NCBI GenBank assembly: GCA_947458265.1 | Contig: CANGYF010000012.1 | Span: forward strand, 1-64,000 | Reading direction: 5' to 3' | DNA length: 64,000 nucleotides | Source of the DNA: Betaproteobacteria bacterium | GTDB taxonomy: Bacteria > Pseudomonadota > Gammaproteobacteria > Burkholderiales > CAIKXV01 | Shown here: positions 17,436 to 27,135 of the stretch, piece after piece | Layout: every line of letters begins with the position of its first letter | Numbering within the stretch: the first letter of the stretch is position 1 | The notes under the pieces: model-generated | The model's database searches: none | Told to the model about the DNA's origin: nothing | Seen by the model: only the letters and a program-made list of their open reading frames with translations | Program-made: the position numbers and the translations under genes

Positions 17436-18800
17436 TCACTGTGCCTTCAACAGGGGACCCCACGCAGGCTCGCGCACGTCGTTCGAGCCTGCCGTCAGCC
17501 GCTGCCGCACGCGTCCGTCACTGGACACTGCAGCCAAGATACCACGCCCCCTGACCTCGGTTGCGTAGAGGATGATCCGACCGTTCGGGGCAAAGCTGGG
17601 CGACTCGTCGACGGCAGTGTCGGTCAGGACCTGCACCTGCCGGGTCGCGAAATCCTGGATCGCTATGTTGAATCGCCCGCCGCTGCGCTGGACGAACGTG
17701 AAGCTTCGTCCATCCGGGCTGGGCCGCGGCGACACGTTGTAGGTGCCTTCGAAGGTGAGGCGCTCCACCTCGCCGCCGCCGACCGCGACGCGATAGATCT
17801 GCGGGCTGCCGCCACGATCGGAGGTGAACAGGATCGAACGCCCGTCGGGGGTGAACGCCGGCTCGGTGTCGATCGCGTTGGACTTGGTGAGGCGCTGGAC
17901 GTTCGAGCCGTCGGCGTCGATCAGGTAGACCTGGGAGGGTCCATCGCGGGTGAGCACCACCGCGAGCCGGTTGCCGTCGGGCGACCAGGCTGGCGCGCTG
18001 TTGCTGCCACGGAAGTTCGCCAGCACGATGCGCGAGCCGTTGGTCAGCGACTGCACGTAGATGATCGGCTTCTTGCGCTCGAACGACACGTAGGCGAGGC
18101 GGGTGCCATCCGGCGACCACTTCGGCGAGATGATCGGTTCGGTCGAGGCAAGCACGGTCTGCGCGTTCGCGCCGTCGGCATCGGCGATCTTCAGCTCGAA
18201 CCGGTTGCCCTGCCGCTCGACATACGTGATCTTCGTGCTGAACACGCCGACATCGCCGGTCAGGCGCTCGTAGATCGCATCCGAGATGCGGTGCGCAGTC
18301 AACCTCAGCTGCCCCGGGTTCACCGTGTAGCTGAAGCCCGCGAGCTGCGCCTGCCGCGCGACGTCCATCAGCCGGAAGCGCACTTCCACCCGGCCATCGG
18401 CCAGCACGCTGGTCGAGCCCATCACCACCGCATCGGCACCGCGCGAACTGAAGTCGGGATAGCGCAGGTCGGAGGGCTGCACCGGGATCGGGCGGATGTC
18501 CTGCACGTCGACCATCCGGAACAGGCCGCTGCGCTGCAGGTTGGCGATGATCACCGGCGTCAGCGCCTGCGCGAGCTTGTCCTCGCCGGCGAACGGGACG
18601 ATGGCGATCGGCGACTGGCTGGCGCCGGCCCCGGTGATCTCGATCTTCAGCTGCGCGTGCACCGGCGCTGCGAGCCACGGCAGCAGTGCCAGCAGCAGGA
18701 AGGCAAGCAGCACCAGCCAGGCCCGGACGATCGTCGGGGCGGGGCGCGCCTGGCGCCGGGCGGGGATGTACGCCGGGGTCGGGACCATTGATGTTTGCAT
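17436..18800 (-). CDS. tolB: Tol-Pal translocation protein TolB
   Basis: Periplasmic TolB, an N-terminal alpha/beta domain followed by a six-bladed beta-propeller that contacts Pal and TolA. Propeller repeats are easy to see (PKWSPDGTRLAYVSFE, PAWSPDGNRLAVVL, PAFTPDGRSILFTSDRGG, PRPSPDGRSFTFVQ, PSFAPNGRIILYA). The signal peptide hydrophobic core is AWLVLLAFLLLALLPWLAAP ending VHA. Start is uncertain: ATG 18800 used (454 residues), ATG 18788 is four codons later, and neither has a good ribosome-binding site. 99 bases separate it from tolA. Confidence 0.95.
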   Translation of the reverse strand: MQTSMVPTPAYIPARRQARPAPTIVRAWLVLLAFLLLALLPWLAAPVHAQLKIEITGAGASQSPIAIVPFAGEDKLAQALTPVIIANLQRSGLFRMVDVQDIRPIPVQPSDLRYPDFSSRGADAVVMGSTSVLADGRVEVRFRLMDVARQAQLAGFSYTVNPGQLRLTAHRISDAIYERLTGDVGVFSTKITYVERQGNRFELKIADADGANAQTVLASTEPIISPKWSPDGTRLAYVSFERKKPIIYVQSLTNGSRIVLANFRGSNSAPAWSPDGNRLAVVLTRDGPSQVYLIDADGSNVQRLTKSNAIDTEPAFTPDGRSILFTSDRGGSPQIYRVAVGGGEVERLTFEGTYNVSPRPSPDGRSFTFVQRSGGRFNIAIQDFATRQVQVLTDTAVDESPSFAPNGRIILYATEVRGRGILAAVSSDGRVRQRLTAGSNDVREPAWGPLLKAQ

Positions 18801-18899
18801 GAGACGGGAGTTTAGCCTGTGTGGAAGCATTGAACGATCAGCCGATGCTCGGAGGGTAGCCGCGCGCCGCAAAGCGACGAGCGGATGCGCAGCGGCGCT

Positions 18900-19799
18900 T
18901 CATTCCTGCGGCCTGAACTGCAGCAGCAGCGTACGGAACTGCGGGAACAACTGCGGCTCGGGCGGGATCGGCAGCGGCTGGGCGCGCATGATCGCGCGCT
19001 CGACCGCCTCGTCGTAGAGCGCGTTGCCGCTCGAACGGCGCAGCTTCACCGAGAGCACATCGCCTCCGGGGATCAGCACCACGTCGAATTCCGCTGTCGC
19101 ATTCGGCGCCACGCCAGGCGGCTCGACGATGAAGCGCCGCACCTTGCCGCGGATCTTGTCGACATGCGAGGCCAGAAGCTTCGCCTGTGCACTGGCCGCG
19201 GCCTCGGCCGCCCTGCGCGAGAGCTCTTCCTGCTCGCGGCGGATGCGGTCGGCTTCGGCCTGTTTCGCCAGCGCTTCCTTCTGCGCCTTCGCCTCGGCCT
19301 GCGCCTGTGCCTTCGCCTCGGCCTGCGCCTGTGCCTTCGCCTCGGCCTGTGCCTGTGCCTGTGCCTTCGCCTTCTCCGCCTCGCGCTTCTTCGCTTCCTC
19401 GAGCTTGCGCCGGTCCTCTTCGGCCTGCTTCGCCTTAGCGGCCTCCTTCGCCTTGAGCTCGATGTCGACCTTCGGCAGCGCCTTTGCGGGCGCCTCTTTC
19501 GGTTCCGGCGGCGGCGGCACCGGCTTCGGCTCGGGCCGGGGCACCGGCCTGGGCGCCGGCACGGGTTCGACCGGTTCGTCTTTCGGCGGCGGCCGCTCGG
19601 CAGCCGGTGGCGGCGGCAGCGCGGCCCACAACTCGGCGCTCACCGGCTCGTTGCGCTGGGTCTGGATCTGGAAGCCGAAGGTCAGCGCCATTACGGCCAG
19701 CAGGTGCACCAGCACCGCGAGCACGCCGGAGAGCAGCGCCCTCGGCTCCTCGCGCCCGCCCTGCGGCGGCACGCCACCGGTGCGCATCAGCGCGGCCAT
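18900..19799 (-). CDS. tolA: Tol-Pal protein TolA
   Basis: Inner-membrane protein that spans the periplasm and couples TolQR proton flow to TolB/Pal. 299 residues: one N-terminal membrane helix (LLSGVLAVLVHLLAVMALTF, about 23-42), a Pro-rich segment (about 60-105), a long charged Ala/Lys/Glu/Gln helix (about 110-205) with three 8-residue AQAQAEAK-type repeats, and a TonB-like C-terminal domain (FIVEPPGVAPNATAEFDVVL, SGNALYDEAVERAI). In the conserved order tolQ-tolR-tolA-tolB-pal-cpoB. Confidence 0.95.
   Translation of the reverse strand: MAALMRTGGVPPQGGREEPRALLSGVLAVLVHLLAVMALTFGFQIQTQRNEPVSAELWAALPPPPAAERPPPKDEPVEPVPAPRPVPRPEPKPVPPPPEPKEAPAKALPKVDIELKAKEAAKAKQAEEDRRKLEEAKKREAEKAKAQAQAQAEAKAQAQAEAKAQAQAEAKAQKEALAKQAEADRIRREQEELSRRAAEAAASAQAKLLASHVDKIRGKVRRFIVEPPGVAPNATAEFDVVLIPGGDVLSVKLRRSSGNALYDEAVERAIMRAQPLPIPPEPQLFPQFRTLLLQFRPQE
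19285..19356 (-). repeat. Three 24-bp tandem repeats inside tolA
   Basis: Units at 19285-19308, 19309-19332 and 19333-19356 (the third with one difference), with a partial unit after. Each encodes eight residues of the Ala/Gln/Glu/Lys helix of TolA, so copy change keeps the frame and only alters helix length. Confidence 0.85.
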
Positions 19800-19883
19800 G
19801 CCGTCCCGGTGCGGACGGGACGGACGGAACGTACGGCCATCGATGATTCATGCCATTGCCGGCGGCAGGTCATCGGCATCGGC

Positions 19884-20315
19884 CTAGGGCGTGCGCGGTT
19901 TGGCGAGCAGGCCCACCCGCTTCACCTGGTTCTGCTGCAGAAGGTCCATCACCTCGAGCACCGCCTCGTAGCGCACCGCCTTGTCGGCGGCGATTACTAC
20001 CGGCCGGTCGGGCGAAGTCGACTGCAGGCCCTGGATGAACTTCACCAGCTCGCCCTTGGACAGCTCGCGCTCCGGGGCACTGCGGGCACGGTCGCGCACG
20101 GCCAGCGTGCGGTCTGCCTTGATCGTGACCTCGATCGGCAAGGCCGGCGCAGTCAGCGACTGCCCGACCGAGGGCAGCTCGATCTGGCCGGGATTGGTGA
20201 GCGGCGCGGTGACCATGAAGATCACCAGCAGCACCAGCATCACGTCGAGGTAGGGCACGACGTTGATCTGGTTCATCATGCGGCGCGGCCGCCGCTTGCG
20301 GATCGCCGTGCTCAT
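19884..20315 (-). CDS. tolR: Tol-Pal protein TolR (ExbD family)
   Basis: Proton-channel partner of TolQ. 143 residues with a single membrane helix (INVVPYLDVMLVLLVIFMVT, about 17-36) whose Asp in PYLDVMLVLL is the essential channel residue, and a periplasmic domain ending LLQQNQVKRVGLLAK. 28 bases after tolQ and 84 before tolA. Confidence 0.97.
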   Translation of the reverse strand: MSTAIRKRRPRRMMNQINVVPYLDVMLVLLVIFMVTAPLTNPGQIELPSVGQSLTAPALPIEVTIKADRTLAVRDRARSAPERELSKGELVKFIQGLQSTSPDRPVVIAADKAVRYEAVLEVMDLLQQNQVKRVGLLAKPRTP

Positions 20316-20343
20316 CGTGCGCTGCCCGGGACGCAGGCCATGT

Positions 20344-21018
20344 TCAGCCCTGCCGCTGCATGATGTTGGTGAACTCTTCCATGAAGCTCTCGAAGCGCAC
20401 CGCGAGCCGGTCGATGTCGTAGCTGAAGCGGTTGTAGGCGAGCACCGCCGGGATCGCGGCGAACAGGCCCATCGCGGTGGCGATCAGCGCCTCTGCGATG
20501 CCCGGTGCCACCAGCGACAGCGTCGCCTGGGCCACGGTGGACAGACCCATGAACGCGTGCATGATCCCCCAGACCGTACCGAGCAGGCCGATGTAGGGTG
20601 CGACCGAGCCGACGGACGCGAGGAAAGCCAGGTTGTCTTCCAGGGCATCCATCTCGCGCTGGTAGGTCGCGCTCATCGCCCGGCGCGTGCCGTCGATCGC
20701 GGCACTGCGGTCCGCGCCCGGCGGGCGCTTGACCTTGCTGAACTCGCGGAAGCCTGCTTCGAAGATGCGCTCCAGGCTGCCGCCCCGGTGCTTCGCCGCG
20801 GCAGCTGCCTGGTACAGGCTGTTCAGGTCGCCGCCGCTCCAGAAGTCCTTCTCGAAGGCTTCGGTGTCCGCCTTCGCCTGGCGCAGCGCGAAGGCCTTGC
20901 GGAAGATGTACCACCACGACAGCAGCGAAGCGAGCAGCAATCCCAGCATTACCAGCTGCACGAACAGGCTCGCGTGCGAGACGAGCCCCCATACCGACAT
21001 GTCCTGCGTCACGTTCAT
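20344..21018 (-). CDS. tolQ: Tol-Pal protein TolQ (ExbB/MotA family)
   Basis: Inner-membrane channel subunit, 224 residues from ATG 21018 (MNVTQDMSV). Three membrane helices: LFVQLVMLGLLLASLLSWWY near the N-terminus, VAPYIGLLGTVWGIMHAF and IAEALIATAMGLFAAIPAVL. The cytoplasmic loop lies between helices 1 and 2. The start overlaps the ybgC stop by four bases, so translation is coupled. An upstream in-frame extension to 21153 overlaps ybgC and is rejected. Confidence 0.97.
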   Translation of the reverse strand: MNVTQDMSVWGLVSHASLFVQLVMLGLLLASLLSWWYIFRKAFALRQAKADTEAFEKDFWSGGDLNSLYQAAAAAKHRGGSLERIFEAGFREFSKVKRPPGADRSAAIDGTRRAMSATYQREMDALEDNLAFLASVGSVAPYIGLLGTVWGIMHAFMGLSTVAQATLSLVAPGIAEALIATAMGLFAAIPAVLAYNRFSYDIDRLAVRFESFMEEFTNIMQRQG

Positions 21019-21548
21019 CCTGTAGATCCCGTTCCATTGTCCGGCCTCGGGCCGGGTCCGGCCGTGCCAACAGCCGGAAGTGTCCACGATTCGAGCGCCG
21101 AGCGCAGGTCCTGCGGGATGCCCATCGGACGGAAGCGCGTCGCGCAGACGCACACCAGCGACAGGGTGGCCCGCATCGCGACCGTACCGTCGGCCAGTTC
21201 GACCGTCTGCACGAATCGCGCGGAGGTGCGCCCGAGGTGGCCGACCGCGGCGGTGACCTCGAGCGCGTCGTCGAGCCGCGCCGGCCGCAGGAATTCCATC
21301 TCGAGCCTGTTGAGCGCGAACAGCACGCCCTCTGCGGCCAGGCGCCCGATGTCGAAGCCGAGCGAGCGCAGGAACTCGGTGCGCGCTCGCTCGAGGAAAT
21401 GCAGGTAGGCCGCGTGGAACACCACACCGCCGGCATCGGTGTCCTGGTAATACACGCGCACCGGCAGCCGGAACCGCGGCAATGCATCGGCATGGCTTGC
21501 TGGCACGGCGGCCGGCACAGCGGCCGGCAAGCCCTCAGGACGGTTCAT
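21015..21548 (-). CDS. ybgC: Acyl-CoA thioesterase YbgC (hotdog fold)
   Basis: Tol-Pal associated 4-hydroxybenzoyl-CoA thioesterase-family enzyme. The active-site segment [20 protein letters not shown] carries the catalytic Asp and the typical [15 protein letters not shown] follows. ATG 21548 used (177 residues); it overlaps the ruvB stop by 14 bases. An alternative at 21572 adds eight residues. A 25-residue Ala-rich N-terminal extension and a short Gly/Pro tail flank the domain. Standard first gene of tol-pal operons. Confidence 0.94.
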   Translation of the reverse strand: MNRPEGLPAAVPAAVPASHADALPRFRLPVRVYYQDTDAGGVVFHAAYLHFLERARTEFLRSLGFDIGRLAAEGVLFALNRLEMEFLRPARLDDALEVTAAVGHLGRTSARFVQTVELADGTVAMRATLSLVCVCATRFRPMGIPQDLRSALESWTLPAVGTAGPGPRPDNGTGSTG

Positions 21549-22581
21549 CCCAGAGGTCCGGTGTTGCCGCACGCCGCGGCTGCGGCAGCCCGAAGTGGCG
21601 GTAGGCGATCTGGGTGGCGATGCGCCCGCGCGGCGTGCGCTTCAGGTAGCCCTGCTGGATCAGGAACGGCTCGATCACGTCCTCGATGGTGTCGCGTTCC
21701 TCGCCGATGGCTGCAGCGAGGTTGTCGACGCCGACCGGTCCGCCCTCGAACTTCTCGATCACCGCGAGCATCAGGCTGCGGTCCATGATGTCCAGCCCGC
21801 TGGCGTCGACATCGAGCATGCGCAGCGCGGCGTCGGCAACCTCGCGGGTGACCGAGCCGTCGGCGCGCACCTGCGCATAGTCGCGCACCCGGCGCAGCAG
21901 CCGGTTGGCGATGCGCGGCGTGCCGCGCGCGCGGCGCGCGATCTCGAGCGCACCGTCGTCGACGATCGAGCACTCGAGCAGCTGCGCCGAGCGGGTGACG
22001 ATCCGGCGCAGTTCCTCGGCCGTGTAGAACTCCAGCCGCGCCACGATGCCGAAACGGTCGCGCAGCGGGTTGGTGAGCATGCCGGCACGGGTGGTCGCCC
22101 CGACCAGCGTGAACGGCTTGAGCTCGAGTTTCACCGACCGTGCGGCGGGACCCTCGCCGATCATGATGTCGATCTGGTAGTCCTCGAGTGCCGGATAGAG
22201 GATCTCTTCGACGACCGGTGACAGCCGGTGGATCTCGTCGATGAACAGCACGTCGTTCGGCTCGAGGTTGGTCAGCAGCGCGGCAAGGTCGCCGGGCCGC
22301 TCCAGCACCGGCCCGGACGTCTGGCGCAGCCCGACGCCCATCTCGCGCGCGATGATGTGCGCGAGCGTGGTCTTGCCCAGGCCGGGCGGGCCGAACAGCA
22401 GCGTATGGTCGAGGGCCTCGCTGCGCGAGCGCGCGGCTTCGATGAAGATCGACAGCTGGCCACGGATCTTCTCCTGGCCGACGTATTCATCCAGCAGTTT
22501 CGGGCGCAGCGCGCGTTCGACGACCTCTTCCTGCGAGGACGCGGGTGCTGCACTGATCAACCGATCGGTCTCGATCGCCAT
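21535..22581 (-). CDS. ruvB: Holliday junction branch migration helicase RuvB
   Basis: AAA+ motor for branch migration with RuvA. 348 residues; Walker [17 protein letters not shown], Walker [14 protein letters not shown], sensor [19 protein letters not shown], and the C-terminal winged helix ([14 protein letters not shown]). 101 bases after ruvA and overlapping ybgC, so DNA repair and envelope genes share one transcript block. Confidence 0.98.
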   Translation of the reverse strand: MAIETDRLISAAPASSQEEVVERALRPKLLDEYVGQEKIRGQLSIFIEAARSRSEALDHTLLFGPPGLGKTTLAHIIAREMGVGLRQTSGPVLERPGDLAALLTNLEPNDVLFIDEIHRLSPVVEEILYPALEDYQIDIMIGEGPAARSVKLELKPFTLVGATTRAGMLTNPLRDRFGIVARLEFYTAEELRRIVTRSAQLLECSIVDDGALEIARRARGTPRIANRLLRRVRDYAQVRADGSVTREVADAALRMLDVDASGLDIMDRSLMLAVIEKFEGGPVGVDNLAAAIGEERDTIEDVIEPFLIQQGYLKRTPRGRIATQIAYRHFGLPQPRRAATPDLWDEPS

Positions 22582-22682
22582 CCGGGGCTTCGGTCATGAC
22601 TGAAACGCGATTATCGCGCCAAAGACTGGCCCCGCGTGAGACCTGTATGCCTGACTGACGCCGAAGACGCCGCAGCCTGCAG

Positions 22683-23270
22683 CTAGGCCTTCGACAGCAC
22701 CTTCAGCGCCATCCGGATGCCATCGCCGACCGCGGTGCCCGGCGGCACCTGCTTCACCGCGAACATCGCCTCCTTGTCGCTGTAGCCGAGGGCAAGCAGC
22801 GCATTGAGCACGTCGTTCGCATCGCTGCGCTCGGCCGGCGCATCCGCGCCCGGCACGCCGGGCAGTGCATCGCCCAGCTTGCCCTTGAGTTCGAGCAGCA
22901 GGCGCTCGGCGGTCTTCTTGCCGATACCCGGTACGCGGGTCAGGCGTGCGGTCTCCTGCAGCACGACCGCCTCCGCGAGCCCGTCGACATCCATGCCGGA
23001 CAGCAGCGCGAGCGCCGTCTTCGCGCCGACGCCACTGATCCGGATCAGTGCCCGGAACGCATGGCGCTCGCGCTCGGTGGCAAAACCGTAAAGCAGGTGC
23101 GCATCCTCGCGGATCGTCAGGTGCGTGCACAGGGTGACCGTGTCGCCGATACGTGGCAGCGAATAGAACGTGCTCATCGGCACATCGACCTCGTAGCCGA
23201 CGCCACCGACATCGAGCAGCACCTGCGGCGGGTTCTTCTCGCGCAGGATGCCGGTCAGGCGGCCGATCAT
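22683..23270 (-). CDS. ruvA: Holliday junction protein RuvA
   Basis: Four-way-junction binding subunit. 195 residues; N-terminal OB-fold ([20 protein letters not shown]), two helix-hairpin-helix motifs ([37 protein letters not shown]) and a C-terminal domain that contacts RuvB ([16 protein letters not shown]). Start overlaps the ruvC stop by four bases. Confidence 0.98.
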   Translation of the reverse strand: MIGRLTGILREKNPPQVLLDVGGVGYEVDVPMSTFYSLPRIGDTVTLCTHLTIREDAHLLYGFATERERHAFRALIRISGVGAKTALALLSGMDVDGLAEAVVLQETARLTRVPGIGKKTAERLLLELKGKLGDALPGVPGADAPAERSDANDVLNALLALGYSDKEAMFAVKQVPPGTAVGDGIRMALKVLSKA

Positions 23271-23872
23271 TCCACCGCTCCAGCGATCACGCCACCGGCC
23301 TTGAGCAGGTCGGCCGCGGACACCAGTCGGCCCCGGCGCATGCGGAAGCCGGCGGTGGACAAGCCGGCCATGCCCTGCCCGCCATGCGCATGGCAGATCG
23401 CGCAGGCCAGCGCATCGGCCGCGTCCGACGAGGGATCAGCCGGCAGCGACAGCAGCCGGCGCACCATCTGCTGCACCTGCGACTTGTTCGCCTGGCCGTT
23501 GCCCGCGACCGCCTGCTTCACCTGCTGCGCGGTGTATTCGGAGACCGGAAGGTCGTGCGCGACGGCCGCGCAGATCGCGGCACCGCGCGCCTGCCCGAGC
23601 AGCAGGGTCGACTGCGGATTGACGTTGACGAACACCTTCTCGATGGCCGCCTGCACCGGCGCATGGCTCACGATCACCTGCCCGAGGCAGTCGAGGATCG
23701 CCTTGAGCCGCTCCGGCAGGTCGCCCGGCGGCACACGCACGATGCCCGAAGTGACATAGGCCAGCGCCTGGCCGCGCACCTCGATGATGCCGAAGCCGGT
23801 GCGCCGCAGCCCGGGATCGATGCCCAGGATGCGCCGGGTCGGCTGGCTGCGTGCGCTGATCGTGGAAGTCAC
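23267..23872 (-). CDS. ruvC: Holliday junction resolvase RuvC
   Basis: Endonuclease that cuts junctions made by RuvAB. 201 residues from GTG 23872, chosen because a TAG closes the space just upstream and the next gene's stop (23869) overlaps by four bases. Catalytic acids are in place: D19 in [12 protein letters not shown], Glu in [20 protein letters not shown], and the Asp pair in [18 protein letters not shown] longer open frame upstream to 24613 is the antisense-free read-through of the EamA gene and is rejected. Confidence 0.97.
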   Translation of the reverse strand: MTSTISARSQPTRRILGIDPGLRRTGFGIIEVRGQALAYVTSGIVRVPPGDLPERLKAILDCLGQVIVSHAPVQAAIEKVFVNVNPQSTLLLGQARGAAICAAVAHDLPVSEYTAQQVKQAVAGNGQANKSQVQQMVRRLLSLPADPSSDAADALACAICHAHGGQGMAGLSTAGFRMRRGRLVSAADLLKAGGVIAGAVE

Positions 23873-24756
23873 CGCGCTAGTGTAGCGCGCGCCGGCGCCG
23901 GGCCCGAAGCGTTCACCAGTGCGACGCCGACGGCGGCGACCGCCAGTCCCGCGATGCCCGACGGGGCCAGCGTCTCGCCGAACACCGCCCAGGCGATCAC
24001 CGCGGTCGCGCCCGGGGTCAGGTAGAACAGGCTGGCGACTTTCGATGCGGCGCCGCGCCGGATCAGCACGTTCAGCAGCGTGATCGCGCCGAGCGACAGG
24101 ACCACGGCCAGCCAGCCGAGGGCGAACACGAACTCGCCGGTCCAGTCGACCACCATGGTCTCGGTCGCGAAGGCGATCGGCACCAGCAGCAGCGCGGCGG
24201 CAGCGAACTGCACCAGCGATCCGGTGCGCAGGTCCATGCCCGAGGCGAAGCGCTTCTGGTAGATGGTGCCGGCGGTGATCGACGCCAGCGCCACGCAGGC
24301 GAAGCCGAGCGCGGCCGGCGTCGCCCCGGTGGCGTTCGCGTCCGGACCGAGCACGAGCACCACGCCGACCAGCCCGAGCACGAAACCCAGCCACTGCAGC
24401 CGGCCGATGCGCTCGCCGAGCAGCGGCCCGGCGAGGCAGGCGGTGACCAGTGGTTGCAGGCCGACGATCAGCGCCGCCGCCCCGGCGTTCAGCCCGAGGT
24501 GGATCGCGGTGAACACGCCGCCGAGGTAGCCCGCCTGCACCAGCAGCCCGGCGACCGCCAGGTGACCGTACTCGCGCGCGCTGCGCGGCCAGGGCGCACG
24601 CGCGATCGCGCACAGGCTGCCCAGCAGCACGCCGACCACCGCGAAGCGCAGGGCGAGGAAGGTCAGCGGCTCGGCATGCGGCAGACCGAGCTTGGCGCCG
24701 ATGAAACCGGTGCTCCAGAGCAGGACGAAGACGGCCGGGACCAGCCCGGCGGTCAA
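23869..24756 (-). CDS. EamA/DMT-superfamily permease
   Basis: Drug/metabolite transporter superfamily, 295 residues, ten hydrophobic segments in two EamA repeats ([20 protein letters not shown] in the first, [20 protein letters not shown] in the second). Substrate not inferable. It is wedged between yebC and ruvC with a four-base overlap at both ends; the TTG start at 24756 overlaps the yebC stop (TTGA). This gene is an unusual guest in the otherwise standard yebC-ruvC-ruvA-ruvB order. Confidence 0.87.
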   Translation of the reverse strand: MTAGLVPAVFVLLWSTGFIGAKLGLPHAEPLTFLALRFAVVGVLLGSLCAIARAPWPRSAREYGHLAVAGLLVQAGYLGGVFTAIHLGLNAGAAALIVGLQPLVTACLAGPLLGERIGRLQWLGFVLGLVGVVLVLGPDANATGATPAALGFACVALASITAGTIYQKRFASGMDLRTGSLVQFAAAALLLVPIAFATETMVVDWTGEFVFALGWLAVVLSLGAITLLNVLIRRGAASKVASLFYLTPGATAVIAWAVFGETLAPSGIAGLAVAAVGVALVNASGPAPARATLAR

Positions 24757-25478
24757 TCCTCCACCAGCGCCGTCGTATAGACTTCCTGCACGTCGTCGAG
24801 CGCTTCTAGTGCGTCGAGCAGGCGCTGCATCTTCGCGCCATCGTCACCGGTGAGCACGGTCTCGGACAACGGCTTCATCGTCACCTCGGCGAACTCGGCC
24901 TTGAGCCCGGCGGCTTCGAGCGCGGTCTTCACCGCAGTGAACTCGGGTGGCGGGCAGATCAGCTCGACGCTGCCGTCCTCGTTGGTGGCGACGTCCTCGG
25001 CGCCGGCATCGAGCCCGATCTCCATCACCTTCTCTTCGCTGGTGCCGGGCGCGAACACGAACTGGCCGCAGTGCTTGAACTGGAAGGCGACCGAACCGTC
25101 GGTGCCCATGTTGCCGCCGTTCTTGGCGAATGCATGGCGTACGTCGGCGACGGTGCGAACCTTGTTATTGGTCACGCAATCGACCATCACCGCCGCGCCG
25201 CCGATGCCATAGCCCTCGTAGCGGATCTCGTCGAGCGATTCGCCGGTCAACGCACCGCTACCGCGCTTGATCGCGTTCTCGATGGTGTCCTTCGGCGTGT
25301 TCACCTCGCGCGCCTTGCTGATCGCCAGGCGCAGGCGCGGGTTGCCGTCCGGGTCGCCGCCGCCGGACCGGGCGGCGACGGTGATCTCGCGGATGCACCG
25401 GGTCATCGCCTTGCCCTTCTTGGCATCGGCGATCGCCTTCTTGTGCTTGATGTTGGCCCATTTGCTGTGACCGGCCAC
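24753..25478 (-). CDS. yebC: YebC/TACO1-family protein
   Basis: YebC family, 241 residues, variously described as a transcription regulator and, more recently, as a translation factor that relieves stalling. The family start is [14 protein letters not shown], and here it begins with GTG at 25478, six bases after GAGGAG (25485-25490), so I reject the upstream ATG at 25505. Conserved [20 protein letters not shown] and [17 protein letters not shown] follow. Normal neighbour of ruvC. Confidence 0.97.
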   Translation of the reverse strand: MAGHSKWANIKHKKAIADAKKGKAMTRCIREITVAARSGGGDPDGNPRLRLAISKAREVNTPKDTIENAIKRGSGALTGESLDEIRYEGYGIGGAAVMVDCVTNNKVRTVADVRHAFAKNGGNMGTDGSVAFQFKHCGQFVFAPGTSEEKVMEIGLDAGAEDVATNEDGSVELICPPPEFTAVKTALEAAGLKAEFAEVTMKPLSETVLTGDDGAKMQRLLDALEALDDVQEVYTTALVED

Positions 25479-25484
25479 GGCGTT

Positions 25485-25490
25485 CTCCTC
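25485..25490 (-). promoter_or_regulatory. Shine-Dalgarno site fixing the yebC GTG start
   Basis: GAGGAG on the minus strand, six bases before the GTG at 25478. It supports the short form, whose first residues match the family start. Confidence 0.75.
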
Positions 25491-25632
25491 GGTTTTTCGC
25501 GGCATGCGCAGGCCGTGGTCGGCCCGCTGGCGGCAGGCGCGGATTCTACTCCGGCGGCGCTTTCCGGCGGAATGGCAGCTCGGGGCGCTGTGCTACGCTC
25601 CGCAGCGTCCCAGCATCCACCCTGAGGGTTTC

Positions 25633-27135
25633 ATGGCCGAGCCGATGTCGATCGCAAGGACTGTCCAGGGCGCCACCGACCTGTTCCTGCTGCCATCCCT
25701 GTCCAACCGCCACGGCCTGATCGCCGGGGCAACCGGCACCGGCAAGACGGTGACGCTTCAGCGGCTGGCCGAGCAGTTCAGCCGCGCAGGGGTACCGGTA
25801 TTCATGGCCGACGTGAAGGGCGACCTGTCCGGCATCTCCCAGGCTGGCGCCTGGAATCCCAAGCTCAAGGCGCGCGCCGAGCAACTCGGGCTCGCCGACA
25901 GCCATGCGTTCGAAGCCTTCCCGGTGATGTTCTGGGACGTGTTCGGCGAGCAGGGCCACCCGGTGCGCGCCACGGTCTCCGAGATGGGGCCGGTGCTGAT
26001 CGCGCGCATGCTGAACCTGAACGACACCCAGGAAGGCGTGCTCGCGCTCACGTTCAAGATCGCCGATGACAACGGCCTGCTGCTGATCGACCTGAAGGAT
26101 CTGCGGGCGATGCTGCAGCACGTGGGCGACAACGCGGCGAAGTACAAGACCGAGTACGGCAACATCTCGCCGGCGAGCATCGGCGCGATCCAGCGCGGGC
26201 TGCTGTCGATCGGCGAACAGGGCGGCGACCGCTTCTTCGGCGAGCCGGCGCTCGACATCGGCGACCTGATGCAGACCGACCCGAAGGGGCGCGGGGTGAT
26301 CAGCATCATGGCCGCCGACAAGCTGATGAACGCGCCGAAGGTCTATGCGACGTTCCTGCTGTGGCTGCTGTCCGAGCTGTTCGAGGAACTGCCGGAGGTC
26401 GGTGACCCGGACAAGCCGAAGCTCGTGTTCTTCTTCGACGAAGCGCACCTGTTGTTCACCGATGCGCCGCCCGCACTGTTGCAGAAGATCGAGCAGGTGG
26501 TGCGGCTGATCCGGTCCAAGGGCGTGGGCGTCTACTTCGTCACCCAGAACCCGCTCGACATCCCCGACACGGTGCTCGGCCAGCTCGGCAACCGGGCGCA
26601 GCATGCACTGCGTGCGTTCACCCCGCGCGACCAGAAGGCGGTCAAGACTGCCGCGACCACGATGCGCCCCAACCCCAAGCTGGACATCGAGTCGTCGATC
26701 ACCGAGCTGGGCGTGGGCGAAGCGCTGGTGTCCTTCCTCGACGCCAAGGGCAGCCCGACGATCACCGAGCGTGCGTTCGTGCTGCCGCCCTCCTCGCGGC
26801 TGGGCCCAGCGACGCCCGACGAGCGGCGCAAGGTGATCGCCGACTCGCCGGTGGCGGGCCATTACGAAAAGGCAGTGGACCGTGAATCGGCGTACGAGAA
26901 GCTGAAGCAGGGCGATGCGGCCGCCACGGCCGGTGCCCCGGCAGGCCAGCCGGCCCAGGCCGATGGCGGCCTGCTCGGCTCGCTCGGCGGCCTGCTCGGC
27001 GGCGGCAGCAGCTCGCGACAAGGCGTGGTCGAGACCGCGGTGAAGAGCGTGGTCAGGCAGGTAGGGTCGGAGATCGGCAGGCAACTCGTTCGCGGCGTGC
27101 TCGGCTCGCTGATGGGCGGCGGCCGCCGCCGCTGA
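25633..27135 (+). CDS. HerA-like ATPase (DUF853/YjgR family)
   Basis: 500-residue P-loop ATPase of the HerA/FtsK clade. Walker [21 protein letters not shown] at about residues 29-48, Walker B-like [20 protein letters not shown] in the middle, and an arginine-rich region after [20 protein letters not shown]. The C-terminus is a Gly/Ala/Ser-rich linker ending in a short Gly/Arg tail. ATG 25633 chosen; upstream in-frame sequence to 25504 lies in the yebC promoter region. Known relatives (E. coli YjgR) have no settled function and, unlike archaeal HerA, no NurA nuclease neighbour; none is seen here. Overlaps the next gene by one base. Confidence 0.88.
   Translation: MAEPMSIARTVQGATDLFLLPSLSNRHGLIAGATGTGKTVTLQRLAEQFSRAGVPVFMADVKGDLSGISQAGAWNPKLKARAEQLGLADSHAFEAFPVMFWDVFGEQGHPVRATVSEMGPVLIARMLNLNDTQEGVLALTFKIADDNGLLLIDLKDLRAMLQHVGDNAAKYKTEYGNISPASIGAIQRGLLSIGEQGGDRFFGEPALDIGDLMQTDPKGRGVISIMAADKLMNAPKVYATFLLWLLSELFEELPEVGDPDKPKLVFFFDEAHLLFTDAPPALLQKIEQVVRLIRSKGVGVYFVTQNPLDIPDTVLGQLGNRAQHALRAFTPRDQKAVKTAATTMRPNPKLDIESSITELGVGEALVSFLDAKGSPTITERAFVLPPSSRLGPATPDERRKVIADSPVAGHYEKAVDRESAYEKLKQGDAAATAGAPAGQPAQADGGLLGSLGGLLGGGSSSRQGVVETAVKSVVRQVGSEIGRQLVRGVLGSLMGGGRRR

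Noticed and set aside
19285-19356. Repeats considered as a CRISPR-like array
   Set aside because: Units are contiguous without spacers, keep the tolA reading frame and encode the expected helical repeat.
23267-24613. RuvC with a 250-residue N-terminal extension
   Set aside because: The extra part is another frame of the EamA gene; GTG 23872 gives a normal RuvC length and overlaps the upstream stop by four bases.
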